Of a stretch of 64,000 bases of DNA, positions 1-14,460 are shown piece by piece. The notes beneath the pieces were generated by a model, which was not told the origin of the DNA, did no database searches, and saw only the letters and a list, made by a program, of their open reading frames with translations. This DNA comes from Odobenus rosmarus divergens. Taxonomy: Eukaryota; Chordata; Mammalia; Carnivora; Odobenidae. Position numbers and translations under genes: made by a program. Position 1 is the stretch's first letter. Each line of letters opens with the position of its first letter. Location: NCBI RefSeq assembly GCF_000321225.1, contig NW_004450276.1:4367107-4431106 (forward strand). The letters are read 5' to 3'.

Positions 1-1642
<1,642 letters not shown>

Positions 1643-2517
1643 TAATTCTTTGGATTTTGTTTTTTATTCTGATATCATTGGCATTATGATTGATGAATTT
1701 CATAGAATTATTGAACAATTATATCCTGATGGTATTATAATGAAATATCTCTAAGAAGAAACACTTCCAACTTGGAAGGACTACTCTCCTACATCTGATT
1801 ATTTTTTGTTTCTTTTTGCCTTGTCAATTTCTGTGACATATTTTGATTCTAATTCCAAAAGTATGAGTATACATGAAAACTTGTGTGGCTCAGTGACCCA
1901 ATACCAAGAGCATATCAGGACCCACAATCTCTTTGGCCAGTGTGTATTTCAACCTGATAGGCAAAATTAGTTAGAGTTCTAAGTGACAAAAAGAATAATG
2001 GAATTTAAACTTATAGTTTGTTTCATCTTACCAAATTCACAAAGTAAAGAATGGAAATTTACTAAATTATAGCCCTAAATTTACAGAATGTCTAAATTAG
2101 AATAATAGCATGATTAGTTTAAAAACTCTGTTGACAATATAATCACAGTCTATTAGACAACCTAAACTTTTTGGGAAGGAAACAAATATAAGAATAAAAT
2201 TCCAGGAACAGTAGATGTGATATTTTAGGCAGTCACTAGGCATGAGAGAAATTTTGACAATGTGAATTGATGATGGGCATTATTAACCCATGGGTTAATG
2301 GGTATTTGTAATAATACAGGCTCAGTATCTCATTTGAAGGGTTATTTTTTGTTAGCAAATGAATCTTTGACTATTAAAAGGTTGTTGACAATTTAAAAAT
2401 GATTCACTTTGGTCAAGTCTTCTGAGATACAACTTTTCTATAAAGTGAGGGATAGTTTTATTTCAATTAACTAGGTCAGCTTTTAGAAATCTTATAATTT
2501 TAAATATTTCCACTCCT

Positions 2518-2725
2518 GGGCGCCTGGGTGGCTCATTTGGTTAAGCGACTGCCTTCGGCTCAGGTCATGATCCTGGAGTCCCGGGATCGAGTCCCACATC
2601 GGGCTCCCTGCTCGGCGGGGAGTCTGCTTCTCCCTCTGACCCTCTTCCCTCTCGTGCTCTCTATCTCTCATTCTCTCTCTCTCAAATAAATAAATTTAAA
2701 AAAATAAAAATAAAAATAAATAAAT
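2518..2725 (+). repeat. can-SINE, full length, young type
   Basis: A tRNA-like head (ggcgcctgggtggctcattt) is followed by the sub-type gactgccttcggctcagg, a CT-rich tract and an A-rich tail. A perfect 16-base target-site duplication, aaatatttccactcct, lies at 2502-2517 and 2726-2741. Confidence 0.95.
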
Positions 2726-3649
2726 AAATATTTCCACTCCTTTGAAGAATTCTCCCATGTGGAATTAATCATTTACTTGGGGCAATGATATAAATAAAAT
2801 ATAATATAGAATCTGGTCTGCTTGGTGCTTCTTTAGCCACAGCTAAGTTTTGATATCATAGCCCATCGTATTCTTGTATCACCGTACTTGCAAGCTGGGA
2901 GAATATATCTGAAAGGCACTCATTCATTTTTAGTCTTCATAATAATCTAGTATAATCCTGACCCTGCAGAATATCATTATAGAATGTTAATTTTCAACTA
3001 TTTTAACCAGCAGTGGTAAGGTTTCTGGAAAGATGTAGGGTCAGTAAGTCTGGGGTCTTAAATCTCACTAACTGTAGGCTTTTCAAAACAGAAGTTTGTT
3101 GTTGTTTTTTTTATTGTGGTCTCTCTTTCTAGTCTATATTATAAAAATCATCATCTTTATGCATACTGTTCTCAATGGGCGTCTCACATTGCGGAGTAGC
3201 AGTTAATTTTTCCTATTCCTTCTTTGTAGTAGATTTGGTATTTTTTAAATTTTGTTTCTTTATTGTAATCAAAGAAAAATTTTCCACTATGATTTTCCTG
3301 TTTTGTCATGGGGAATATTAGACTGATAGACAATTTCAACACTTTCTTTATATTTCCAGACTATTATCCTATTGAACACTAGCCCTTCTGAACTCAGAGT
3401 TCTAAGGAAGTCATTACTTTATTATTGGCCTTATTGGCCTTTCTCTGTTCTGGTTAGAAAGCAGCTTTTTATTTCATATTCTACCTTAATTTATTTCCAA
3501 TAATTGTCATGTATTTTATTTCGCTGATACAAATTTCTGTTTGTAAAATTTGCCACAGTAAGGGTTCCCTTGCATTTGAGGAGAAAGCTAGATGCTTCTG
3601 ACACTTCTAGAAAAAAAATTTATGATCACAATAGCATAAAATAGTTAGT

Positions 3650-3920
3650 TGTTTGCATAATGTATTATCCTTAACAAAGTGCTTTCACATACAGTATAGT
3701 TTTCTATTCTTCAGTGATATCCTATATTCTTAATATCCCTAAAGGTACTGGCACATGAAGGTAGCTTAATTATGGAATTAGATCATATCACAATTATCTT
3801 TATTTTATAGCTAAGCAGACTGCATCAGAAAGGTTAAATGACATACTTGAGGTCACAGAGCTAGTTAAGGACAAATCCAGGACTAAAGGCTCTCATTTGG
3901 TGATGCCAAGGTACTTCAAC
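3650..3920 (+). repeat. MIR fragment
   Basis: The MIR core is visible at 3810-3900: gctaagcagactgcatcaga, aaggttaaatgacatac, ttgaggtcacagagctagtt. The 5' limit is approximate. Confidence 0.65.
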
Positions 3921-5774
3921 ATTATTTTTTTCTTTCCCAAGGAGATTATGTATAACAATTCACAAATATATTTCTCATTTGTTTTTTAATAAATATCGGC
4001 TAATGTTTGGTGTTTAATAATCTTTTTATCTAACGCCAGTATATGACACAATCACAATCTCATACAATACCTAGAAGTATTCTTAGTTGAGTTATAGAGC
4101 TAGCGAAATCATAAGGACATAATAAAGAGTATAATTTTGTGTTCTTGTCCAGGTTAAATTTACAGAACCAACATTATAGATAGGGAACTAAGTATAATTC
4201 TTTCCATACTAAGTTGCTTCTAGCTGGCTAATGCCAGCTTTGTTTTATTTTATTTTATTTTATGTGAGTGAGAAAAAAAAATCTGATGTATGCAGAAACT
4301 ACCAATAGAGCACTTGGTTTAATTGTACAGTAAAATTAGTAATGCATTGAATAAACTTATTGACACAAGTTTCATTTTTATTTCCCTCAACTGATTTATT
4401 CCAGTAGATAATTATGTTTCTTTTAGTAACTCGGTCTGTGCCAACTGCCCATACTAACGACTCAGATGACCTTCAACTCTGCCATGTTCCTCATATAGAA
4501 ATTTCTCCAACAGTATAATTTTTCACAGTGCAAACTAGATCAATAATGGTCAAAATTAGAACATACATTTGCACTTATAACAATTTTGCTCATAATAGGA
4601 TTGAGATAGGAGAGTACTTCTACTGTTTAAAATAAGAGTGAATACAGATTTATTCGGGGCATTCAGTGTTCCCTTATCAAAATCCCAATGTTCTTCTAGC
4701 CATACTGGTGAGAGGAGTAGTGGAGGCTCAGATTCCTTCAAATAAATAAGTTATCTCTCCTGAGGTTGTATCTCTGTATTATTGAACCAAAGATTTAAAA
4801 TTCTGTTTTAAGTTATAGTTCCCCATTGTTACACAGCTGTTTATTTTAGTTCACTTCAAAGATACCATTTACTTAGGATGAAGAGAAAGCCCAAAAAGCA
4901 TATTGTCATTTTCTTAATTTTCTGTCAGATTACCAACTGTTCACTTTAATGCGTTTTCCAGTGTCAGAGAATCCATTTGTGTCTTGTGCATAGCTTTAAT
5001 TACCTTATAAAATTAACCATCTTGCCCTCTATTTCCTTAATATATTAATAACAGTTCCTTTAAAGTTTATGGCTGATAACTAATATCTAGATTCCCTGTG
5101 GGTCTATCATGTCTTTTTTTTTTCTTTTCCTCTAGATTTTCATTTATTGGTCCTGTTTCCTTGCATGCCAGATACTTTTTGATCAAATATTAGGCATTGT
5201 TTACAAACTGCTAAAAAGATACTTTGAGGTTGTGGATGATGTTTTCTTCCTCCCAGTGAGGGTTTACTTTTTCTGTTTGGCAGGTAGGATGGAACAGATT
5301 ACTTTAATACTGTCAGGGCTAAGCTCATTCAAAGTTGAGCATCAGTCCTTATAAAGACTGGCGTATTTCTGGTTAGTACTTGCTCTTAGAAAGTAGTCCT
5401 TCAGGAATCTCCACCCAGGCCTGGGTTTTACTACAGGACCTTTTGCCTTAATGTCCCTGAACCCCTATGTTTTCCTCAGCTTTGTGAGACTCTCTGAAGT
5501 TCTGTTCAGTTTCTCAGTCTCTAAATCTTGCTTGTAAATTGCCAAATGCCTTGATAGGAAAGTGGTATTGCATTCACTTCTGTGATTTCCTTTCTCTGGA
5601 CTCTTGGCTTTTCAAGTCTTTGCTCTTTGATAGCCACCTGATGCCTTCAACAGGTGCTTTCCATATGTTATTTATCTTTCCTGCTTGATCTCAGTAGGAG
5701 AAATGGTTTTACAAGTTTGTCTGCCATAGCCAGAAGTCCCCATTCACTTTTAATAACCATCTCCTAATTTGATA

Positions 5775-6213
5775 CAATCTAGCATTTACTGAGCTCTCCA
5801 TATATGCCAGGCAGTGACCTAAGTGCTTAAAATTTATCTCATATAATTCTCACCAAAAAAAGAGGTAGGGCGCCTGGGTGGCTCAGTTGGTTAGGCGACT
5901 GCCTTCGGCTCAGGTCATGATCCTGGAGTCCCGGGATCAAGTCCCGCATCGGGCTCCCTGCGCAGGGAGTCTGCTTCTCCCTCTGACCCTCTTCCCTCTC
6001 GTGCTCTCTCTCTCTCATTCTCTCTCTCTCAAATAAATAAATAAAATCTTTAAAAAAAAAAAGAGGTAGTTGCGTTTATCATTTATGGAGAGGGGAAACT
6101 GAAACACCCAGAGAGGTTCAGTAACTTTCTCAAAATTATTAAACAAAGATTCATCCAAGGGAATATAACTCCAAAGCCTGTAGACCTAATCACTGTACTG
6201 TAATGCCTCTCTC
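5775..6213 (+). repeat. MIR, interrupted by a can-SINE
   Basis: The left part (catttactgagctctccata, tgccaggcagtgacctaagt) and right part (ggggaaactgaaaca, gagaggttcagtaact, then ...actgtaatgcctctct) read together as one MIR in + orientation, with the can-SINE at 5869-6055 removed. Confidence 0.75.
5869..6055 (+). repeat. can-SINE inserted in a MIR
   Basis: The same young sub-type as at 2518 (gactgccttcggctcagg). Target-site duplication aaaaaaagaggtag lies at 5855-5868 and 6056-6069. It splits an old MIR whose halves match the MIR consensus on both sides. Confidence 0.95.
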
Positions 6214-6244
6214 CAAACTTCCTTTTCAAGAAATAACTAAACTG

Positions 6245-6481
6245 GGGGCACCTGGATGGTACAGTCAGGTAAGCTTCTGACTGGGTTTCTGCTCAGGTTG
6301 TGATCTCTGGGTCCTGATCTCAGGGTCATGAGACTGAGCCCCCTGTCGAGCCCTGTATCAGGCACCATGCTCAGCAAGAAGTCTGCTTAAATTTCTTCTT
6401 CCTCTCCCTTTACCCCTCCTCCCCTGCTCTCATGTACTCTCTCTCTCTCTAAAATAAATAAATCTTAAAAAAAAAAAAAAC
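6245..6481 (+). repeat. can-SINE, older copy
   Basis: A diverged head (ggggcacctggatggtacag) with a CT tract and an A-tail. The target-site duplication is imperfect (2 of 16 mismatched): 6229-6244 and 6482-6497. Its divergence marks it as older than the copies at 2518 and 5869. Confidence 0.88.
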
Positions 6482-8180
6482 AGAAATGACTGAACTGCTT
6501 CACTCACTTCAATATCTTGGACAGTCTTTCCTAGCTAGTCATTATTGTACTATAACCCCCTTGAGAGCACAGGCAAGAATGGTTTGCCTTTCCATAGCAT
6601 TTATCTTATTTATTTTATTAATCTTTACAAAAATGAAAAGAGGTTGTACATAGTTAAAAAAATTATAAAAAATAAAACATACACCCTTTCTTAAACAATT
6701 GGAATTTGGAAAATCACATTCCCATTTCCTATTCTGTTAATAACCAGCTATGACCTAGAGCCCATATTCTTTTTATTATTTTTGGTTACTATTGAATAAT
6801 GATGCTTGTTTGCTTGATTACAGTAGATATAGACCTAAAATTTGGGACCATGGATGATGTAACAAGGTATCTACCTATTCATAGATTTCATTCCAAAAAC
6901 ATTAGGGGTTTGAAATCAGATTTCTTACAATCTTGATGCTGCCTTTCCTAGTATACCATCATATTTCAGAAGTTGCATTTCCTCTGACTTGTGTTTCTCT
7001 TTTGTATTTTGAATTTATTGCATTATTTCTCTTCATGTATTTTGAATTTATTGTTACTTTAGATACAAACTAGGGGAGGATGTGATTCTCTTTGTTTCTC
7101 TTGCAACTTTGGTTATTTTCTTTTAAGCAGCTCATGGGAGGGACAGGGTAGTCATCGATTTCAGACAACACAATTAAAAAAAAAAAAGTCATTTAGTCCT
7201 TCTATATGGCAGCGGGGGGAAATCACAGAGAATGTATACCCTACCTGCGAGTCAGCCTATTCTATCCATTTTCTTAGTTGAATACCTCACTATCTCCTTC
7301 AGCAAATTTTAGAGGAAGTCAGTATAGAGGAACTTTATTGTTTATTAAGTAAAAACACTTTCTAATCTATTTTACCATTTAAGTATTTAAACTTAATGTA
7401 CCTTAGTGTAACATCCACTGTTTCTGTGGAAGAATGCATAGTTAATAAATCACCATTGCCAGTTGGGTATAGGTTTAAATGGACCCTTAATGCATTTTTA
7501 TACTTTCTTTTAAGACTATTTCTCTTATTTAAACTGTAATGATTCTTAGTTCATGGTAATCATCCTGAAAGTATTGAAAGATGAAGTTTGCTGAGCTTGT
7601 AGAACTTACGGAAAAAAATAATTCAAGAGAATAGAGAAACCCAAAAAGAACTGAGCAGTGAAACATTTGCCATTGATATGAAGTTTTTTGCCTTTATGGC
7701 TATTGCTCTGTGTGTGAGAATGTCGGACATGTGTTTATATAATATATATGCATCCAAAAAACTTTATAGTTGTACCAGTAGAATTACATAGAATTACATA
7801 TGTATTCACATACATATGAAATATATACCTATATATTATATATTTATATATTTATATTCAAATAACATTTATTTAATAAATTTATGATGCAAGGTTGAGA
7901 AAACCCAGATGACATAAAATGCTGATTATAAGCTCTCAAGAAATCATTCTAAAGAAGATGTAGACACATATGATTTTACATTATTGTGTTGGCCATATTT
8001 TAAATACATGAAATATAAAATTGTATCTACATGCCTTTATTTAAGATCTAATTTATTTGCATCGGTGGATGTATTTTAATTTTTTTAGTTATATCACATA
8101 TAAAAGCTCCTGATGTTTTAATTTCTTTTTGCTTTCCACAGTGTAAGAAAATGACAAATTGAACCATTTTTCCTTTATAA

Positions 8181-8226
8181 TGCTCCAATAACAAATGCTC
8201 CAATAACAAATGTTCCAATAACAAAT
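8181..8226 (+). repeat. Three 15-base tandem units
   Basis: Unit TGCTCCAATAACAAA is repeated at 8181, 8196 and 8211. The third copy has one C-to-T change. It is followed by an A/T-rich tract. No mobile element explains it. Confidence 0.9.
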
Positions 8227-8304
8227 TTATTTATAAATAAATAAATAAAAGTCACAAAGGTAAAAGGGTCTACCTAGAAGAAACAATTTTAGAAGCAGAA
8301 CTTT

Positions 8305-8535
8305 GGGGCGCCTGGGTGGCTCAGTCGGTTAAGCATCCAACTCTTGATTTCAGCTCAGGTCATGATCTCAGGGTCCTGGGATGGAGCCTCACATTAGACT
8401 CCACGCTTAGTGGAGCATCTGCTTGAAGATTCTCTCTCTCTCCCTTTGCCCCTCCCCCTACTTATGTGCTCACTCTCTCTCTTCTCTCTCTCTCTTTGAA
8501 ATAAATAAGTAAATCTTTAAAAAAGGAAAAAAGAG
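8305..8535 (+). repeat. can-SINE (outer element of a nested pair)
   Basis: The head ggggcgcctgggtggctcag is followed by the 'catccaactcttgatttcag' sub-type, a CT tract and an A-tail. A second SINE is inserted in its tail at 8536. A weak outer duplication (agaagcagaacttt versus agacagaaacttg) may flank the pair. Confidence 0.9.
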
Positions 8536-8799
8536 GGGCGCCTGGGTGGCTCAGTTGGTTAAGCGACTGCCTTCGGCTCAGGTCATGATCCTGGAGTCCC
8601 GGGATCGAGTCCCNNNNNNNNNNNNNNNNNNNNNNNNNNNNNNNNNNNNNNNNNNNNNNNNNNGTCCCGGGATCGAGTCCCGCATCGGGCTCCCTGCTTG
8701 GCGGGGGGTCTGCTTCTCCCTCTGACTCTCCTCCCTCTCATGCTCTCTGCCTCTCATTCTCTCTCTCTCAAATAAATAAATAAAATCTTTAAAAAAAAA
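8536..8799 (+). repeat. can-SINE nested in the tail of another, contains gap
   Basis: A young sub-type copy (gactgccttcggctcagg) with a perfect 18-base duplication, taaaaaaggaaaaaagag, at 8518-8535 and 8800-8817. That sequence is the A-rich tail of the outer SINE. The assembly gap sits inside it. Confidence 0.93.
8614..8663. other. Assembly gap, 50 N, with matching ends
   Basis: Exactly 50 N. The 18 bases before it (8596-8613) and after it (8664-8681) are identical: gtcccgggatcgagtccc. The flanks therefore overlap instead of being separated, and the gap length is a placeholder. Confidence 0.95.
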
Positions 8800-9267
8800 T
8801 AAAAAAGGAAAAAAGAGACAGAAACTTGTTCTAATGCCGGCCCCGCCCCTAGCTCTTATGTTTTCATGGTGAATGTATTTGATCTTTATGGTGCACTTTC
8901 TCCTTGAAGCCCTCCTTACCTCCCATCCCTGAGAGGTCATTGGGAGGTTGTTCTCGGCTGTATCAAGCCACATCCTGTCTCCCTGTTCACGACTGACCAT
9001 AGAGCTCTTTTGTCCCTCCTTGATGTGAAAGGCCTGTGCATTCCTTATGTCTTTCCAAGCCCAAGGAGTTTCTTTTCCCCTTGTGTAGACAAGCTCCATC
9101 GTCTCTCTGTAGGCCCAGATAAAGTGCCCACCGTCGTTTTACTGTCTTGAGCCCAGTTGCACAGCCTTCTTCAGACAGACATCTGCCTCATTCTTATTTT
9201 ATATGAAGCTCCAACTCTAGTTGTTAAGTCAGTCGGGGGCTATCTTTAAATCAGAGGTCACAGTGAT

Positions 9268-9302
9268 TGTGTGTGTGTGTGTGCACATGAGTGTGTGTGT
9301 GT
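9268..9302 (+). repeat. TG microsatellite
   Basis: Two (TG)n runs are separated by cacatga. Confidence 0.85.
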
Positions 9303-11699
9303 TTGTAAAATGGATATGTTGCCAGCATTTAGATATCAGAGGGTTTTAAATAAAAATACAGATTTGCATTGCCCCCTGAGAAATCAGAAGGCTTCGACCA
9401 CGTGCTCTGCATGTCTACATAGCAACAGCTGGCTGGGAAGTGTACTCAGGGTTTCCTCCAGTTTCCTCCAGTTTCTCCCACAGCTGTTTCTTCCTTCTTA
9501 CCCCAGGCTAGCACTAGTTATGTCAAGATTCAGTTTGAAACTCCTCTTTTAATAGAGGGGCTGTCGTTACTTATCAGCTGTATGTTGTTGTTTTCTGCTT
9601 CCAGATTCTCTATAGGCTGTGATTATGGAGATGGGGTATAGAGGGACATTAAGAACATATATCTTTGGCTTATGGCTTTCCTTTGCTTTCATACCATCAA
9701 GTGCTCAATACCTGGCATATGAAAGGAGTTTCATAACTGTAAGCTAGGATTAAAATAATTGTGCAAAATGTTAACAATATTCAGGAAAGCAAATGGATTT
9801 TTATATTGTCAAATTTAATTGAAAGCCTTTCTGTTCGAATGTAGTTTTCAGACAACTAAGCAGTAATACTGAGGACTTTATGTGTTGTTTTGATAGTAAT
9901 AAAGAAAAGCATGACTCCTTATAATTGGATGCCCTACTGAGTAACACAGAAGCCAGATCTGACATTTAAAGACGATGAGGTAGGAAGTTAAAGGTTGAAT
10001 GCAGGTGAGAAGAGGTAAAATAGTAAGCTCTGGGTTTTCTTAAATGTATATATATTAACCTACTTGACACCATGTTGCTGATTAGTGAGTGAACAAAAAT
10101 GAGGTTTAGAGTAATTCCTCTCCAGTGATAGGCATGTGATTCATACTTTGGAACACACACTACACAATCAAGCCCTTGCTGAGATGCTGTGCCGCCTATT
10201 AGATAAATAGCTGGGTCCATAATGGAAACAAATGAATGTTTTGGTGAGGTTTGCAGTGCAGAAGAGAGAGGAAAATAAAGTCCCATTACTTCTGCCTCAA
10301 GCAGCATGCTATTACCTCCCTGTTTTAGAGACAGACGTAAAACTTCACGTTTTATGGTCGTGTTGGGCCCCTGTGTCCCGGAGAATGCCACCGCAGCGTG
10401 CAAGAGAGCAGCTTTTGTCTCTGAACCGTCCCCCGAAGACTAGTGTGCTCTGCCTCACCTTGGCCCGTCCCTAATATTTTTTCCTGCCTTAATTTCGTCT
10501 GCTCATTGCAGCTCCTTTCTGTTTCCATACTTCATTTGCTTCACTATATCACTTCTAGAAAAATTTATGCTTACTTAAAAAATAAACTTCTCTGTGTCCT
10601 GTAAAATGGAACAAAAATTAAAACACCTAAACAAAGAATTTATAAATGCTTGTGTAAGCTGAAATGGAAGCATATTTTAGCTGGTGTTAAGAATGTTCCT
10701 TTTCTATAACTATCCTGTGGAATGAATGTAATTGTAAAACTCATTCTCAGAAATTTATGATTCAATACAAATCATACAGAGACCAAGTGAAAATTTAGCT
10801 TTGCTTCAATCATAAAAAGGCAAATATTATAGGCACTTGAAAATAATGAAGCTACATTACTTTTTTTCTTAAAAAAAAAAAAGCTTCTATAGTTTAGAGT
10901 TGATACTATTTCAGAATGGCTTCCTGAAAACCCCAGTTACTAACTTAGGAAATATTTTGAGAATGACTGGAAATTTGTAGAAGAGATAAAAATATGGCTT
11001 CCCATAAAGCAAAATTTTTAGTGTTTTCATGCTTGGACATCCTCATTGGCCATAGCTTCTCTGACTTGAATACTTCATATCCTTGTACATAGAGAGTCTT
11101 CTATAGAATAGATGACTGTAACAATATGACAACCCTTTCTTATGCTAATTTTGTGTGATATTGGCTATAATTCTAGATGGTTTATTTATACACAGACACA
11201 CACCCCCCCACACACAATTGCTTTGATGCTATTGGTCAAAGTAATTCACATTAAATGCGACTTTTAACAGTCCTCCTGCTTCATCATAATGGTCTCTAAT
11301 TAAATACTCTCCTGGAATTCTGCAGACTGGTCTGACTTGCTCACAGAGAGCTGACATAGCCCAATTCCTTACCTGCAGTAAGTGAGAGGATGAACGATCT
11401 TTTCAGAGAACAGCCCCATGCCTTTGATGTCTGGAAATAAAAAGATTACAATCCAAGAAAGCAAGGTAAAAGGGATCTATGGCAATCTCAGGTGGAAAGA
11501 GGCAGACTGTTTCTGAAAGAAATCTATGAGAAAGCCTGGACTTGTTCATCTTTTCCTCATTAATCTTTTACAATATGAAGCACTTAATTCAGTTGCCACA
11601 AGTAGTGTTTTCCAAACCTGATATGCAATTGTTTCATAAACGGCTTGGGTGCCTTCTTGGAAAATGTAGGGAACTAAGAGCTTCTTGTACATTTTCATT

Positions 11700-11912
11700 T
11701 TATTTTTTTTATTTTTTTTAAGATTTTTTTTTATTTTATTTGAGAGAGAGAGAGAATGAGAGAGAGAAAGCACATGAGATGGGGGAGGGTCAGAGGGAGA
11801 AGCAGACTCCCCGCCGAGCAGGGAGCCCGATGCGGGACTCGATCCCGGGACTCCAGGATCATGACCTGAGCCGAAGGCAGTCGCTTAACCAACTGAGCCA
11901 CCCAGGCGCCCC
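11700..11912 (-). repeat. can-SINE, antisense, young type
   Basis: Reverse complement of the young sub-type: ends ...gccacccaggcgcccc at 11912, contains gagccgaaggcagtcgctta, and starts with a T-rich stretch (its A-tail). I could not define the target-site duplication because of the T-rich flank. Confidence 0.92.
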
Positions 11913-12299
11913 TTAATGTTTAATAAAATATATAATAAAAGACCCCAGTTTTAGAAAATCGTGCTTGTATCCATGAACTCTATAAAATTTTAAAAGAAAA
12001 GCATTATGAGGCCAGTGGTATTGCCATAGAATCATCCCTTCCGAAACCTTCCGCTCCTCATCTTGTCCATCTCTGGACATTTCCATACTCTTTTCCAGTG
12101 CTGCCCACGTGGCCCTTCGCACGGGCAGGCAGCGCCTTTCTCATGGCCTGCAGTGGGAAAGCAGCCCCGCGGGTGTACAACACAGTGGCCCTGGTGAGGA
12201 GCTCAACGCCATTCTTCCTGCTGCTCAGACCAAGGCCACGGTGACGTCACTGGCTTCCTCTTTCTCCCACCTTTCCCCAAATCCATGGCATGGCTTCAT

Positions 12300-13045
12300 G
12301 GCAGTGCCTTTACAATTCATCTGGAACCCATCTTTCCATCACTTCCACTCCTACATGAATCACTCTAGTGTAGCGCAAGCCACCCATCTCTTTTGCAGAC
12401 AACTGTGATACCTTCCTAATTAGCTTCTCCGTCTTCCCTTGCCCTCTACAGTCTTGATCACACAGCAGCCAGGGCGATCTTTTTCAGATGTAAGAGAACA
12501 TACTTCCTCTGTTCAAAACTCTCTAAACCTTCACTGTACAACATGAAATCAACTTCAGTCATTGCCATGGCTTGCGGGGAGTGAATGCTCCCTCTGATCT
12601 GCCTCCACCACCTCTCATCTCCTTTGACAATCTTATTTACTCCTCCTTATCCAGTGATAACCTTTTAATTCTGAAAGACACCAAAAACAATTAAGTCAAA
12701 GCCTTTGCCTGTACTGGTCCTTCTACTCAGAGTTTTGGTCGAATATCCCCATGGCAAGCTCATGACTACAGAAAAGTCCTTTCATCACAGAAACTTTCTG
12801 TGACTCCTTCTCTTAAGGAGGCCCCCAACCCCTTCTCTCTCTTTACCACACTTTAGTTTCCTCCTTAGCACTTACCACTTCCCAGCATACTTTATTTTTT
12901 GCATTCATTTGTTTTTGTGTCAATCTCTGCCCTCTAGAATATAAGCTCAGTGAGAGAGCAGGGTCTTTGTTCCATTCTCTTCTATAATCCCTACAATAAT
13001 CCACAGAAAATATTTAGTTAATGTCTAGTAAATGAGTGAATGAAT
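12300..13045 (+). repeat. L2 LINE, 3' part
   Basis: Several landmarks of the L2 3' end are in order: cagcagccagggcgatcttt near 12465, then actcagag.tttggtcgaata, cttagcacttaccactt, ctagaatataagctcagtga, gagagcagggtctttgttcc, and finally aatgagtgaatgaatt. The 5' limit is approximate. Confidence 0.75.
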
Positions 13046-13814
13046 TCTATCTTATCAAAGAGCATCTAGAGTGTATATGCCTTTTAGGGAAAATAATTTT
13101 TATATAGTAAATAATATTCTCAGAAATTTATTTTCTACTTTATATTTCCACATTATACTAAGATGCATAATAGAGATATTTATGGTAGTAGTGGCTTGTC
13201 AGACATTCCTCAGAAGTCACTGTCCTATGAATGCATATAACTAGAAAACTGGCAGCAAGTTAAAATGTTTCTCTTAGAAGCAGATGATGATTTCTACCTA
13301 CCTCAGTTCTCTTTATAAATAGAGTATTTCACAGCTTACTTGTTGAAGCTTGGAAAAGTCAAAATCTTTCTATAGAGTGAAACCATCAAACTGAGGCTTG
13401 AAAGGGTCCTTACAGGTCATCAACAACTATCTTCCTAAAGGGCTGGCCAATTTATGATGGGATTGTTTTCAGTGACAGAAAACTGTCTACATTGTTGGGC
13501 TATTCATTTTGATTTTGGATGGATTTTCCTTAGGTTAAATGAGTCTGAATCTAGGTAACTTAGACACACTGGTCTTCATTTTTTGGAATCCAGAGGACAA
13601 AGCATAAACTAGGAAATAAAGAGATATAGAAGAGTGAAAGCAGGATGCAGAAAATGAAACTTTTCTACTGGAACATTCCCACCTTTCAAGTTTAATTGTA
13701 CCTAGAAGTAAAGAAGATATTTATCTGATTCCCTGAAACCTAGGAGGAAGAATCCTTCTTCATTTTATGTAGAAATACCCAGAGTTTGTATTTGCTATTG
13801 GATCTCTAATAGAA

Positions 13815-14290
13815 AATGTATTGGTTAGTATTGCTGTGTAACAAATCACCCCAAAATGTAGTTCCTTAAAACAACTCCATTTTGTATTTCTCACAAGATA
13901 CCTATGGATCAACTTGGTAGTTCTATTGATCTGGTTTGGACTCTGCTGATCTCAACAGGGCTCAGTCATGTGCCAGCTGTTAGCTGGTCGATTGGCTAAG
14001 GGCCAGCTGGTCAAAGATGACCTCTGCTGGAAAGGAAACGTTCCTCCATGTGCCTCTCTTATATCTTCAGCAGACCAATAGCATGCATCATCATAGAACT
14101 GGCAGGAGTCCCAGAAAGGAGGTGGAATGTGCAAGTACATTTTCAATCCTCTCTTTTGCTTCATGTTTGCTGTCATCATCCTTTGCCATATTACTGAGCC
14201 AGAGTCCAAGTGGGAGGGGACCAAAAGTGACAAGGCAAAGGGTATGGATACAAGGAGGCCATTAGTACAATCAGTCCATCACAGGCCAAA
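13815..14290. repeat. Old interspersed repeat, family unassigned
   Basis: The phrase tgctgtgtaacaaatcaccc, followed by taaaacaactccattttg and a long moderately conserved body, recurs widely in mammalian genomes as I know them. I cannot name the family. The overlapping ORFs on both strands (13952-14381) belong to this repeat and are not genes. Confidence 0.45.
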
Positions 14291-14460
14291 AGCACAGGAG
14301 GAGAGGGTTGGACTTACAGACAAAATACAAAGGAAGGGAGTAAAAGGAAGGAAAGAGATGGAGAAAATGAAATCAAAATGAAAGATAGCTAGGTGAGGAA
14401 AGAGGTAAGGAAGGAAGATTGAGGAGGTGGAATAGAAAATGTGTGAAGAAGGGAAAGTGA
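14290..14460 (+). repeat. Purine-rich tract
   Basis: A run of GGA/GAA/AGG-rich sequence (for example aaaggaaggaaagagatgg) with little pyrimidine. It is low complexity with no coding signal, despite ORFs on both strands. Confidence 0.6.

Noticed and set aside
8181..8226. Short regular repeats resembling an array
   Set aside because: The units are directly tandem with no spacers and the genome is vertebrate, so this is not CRISPR.
8578..9099. 173-codon minus-strand ORF
   Set aside because: It runs through the N gap and a SINE. The protein contains unknown residues and SINE-derived Arg/Glu-rich text, so it is an artefact.
9966..10474. Overlapping ORFs of 145 (-) and 80 (+) codons
   Set aside because: No domain, no splice-site-bounded block of conserved peptide, and they are on opposite strands of the same segment.
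12109..12408. 99-codon ORF in a locally GC-richer patch
   Set aside because: CpG content is too low for an island, and the downstream part merges into an L2 element. No protein family recognised.
13952..14381. Three overlapping ORFs on both strands
   Set aside because: They sit in an old interspersed repeat and a purine-rich tract.
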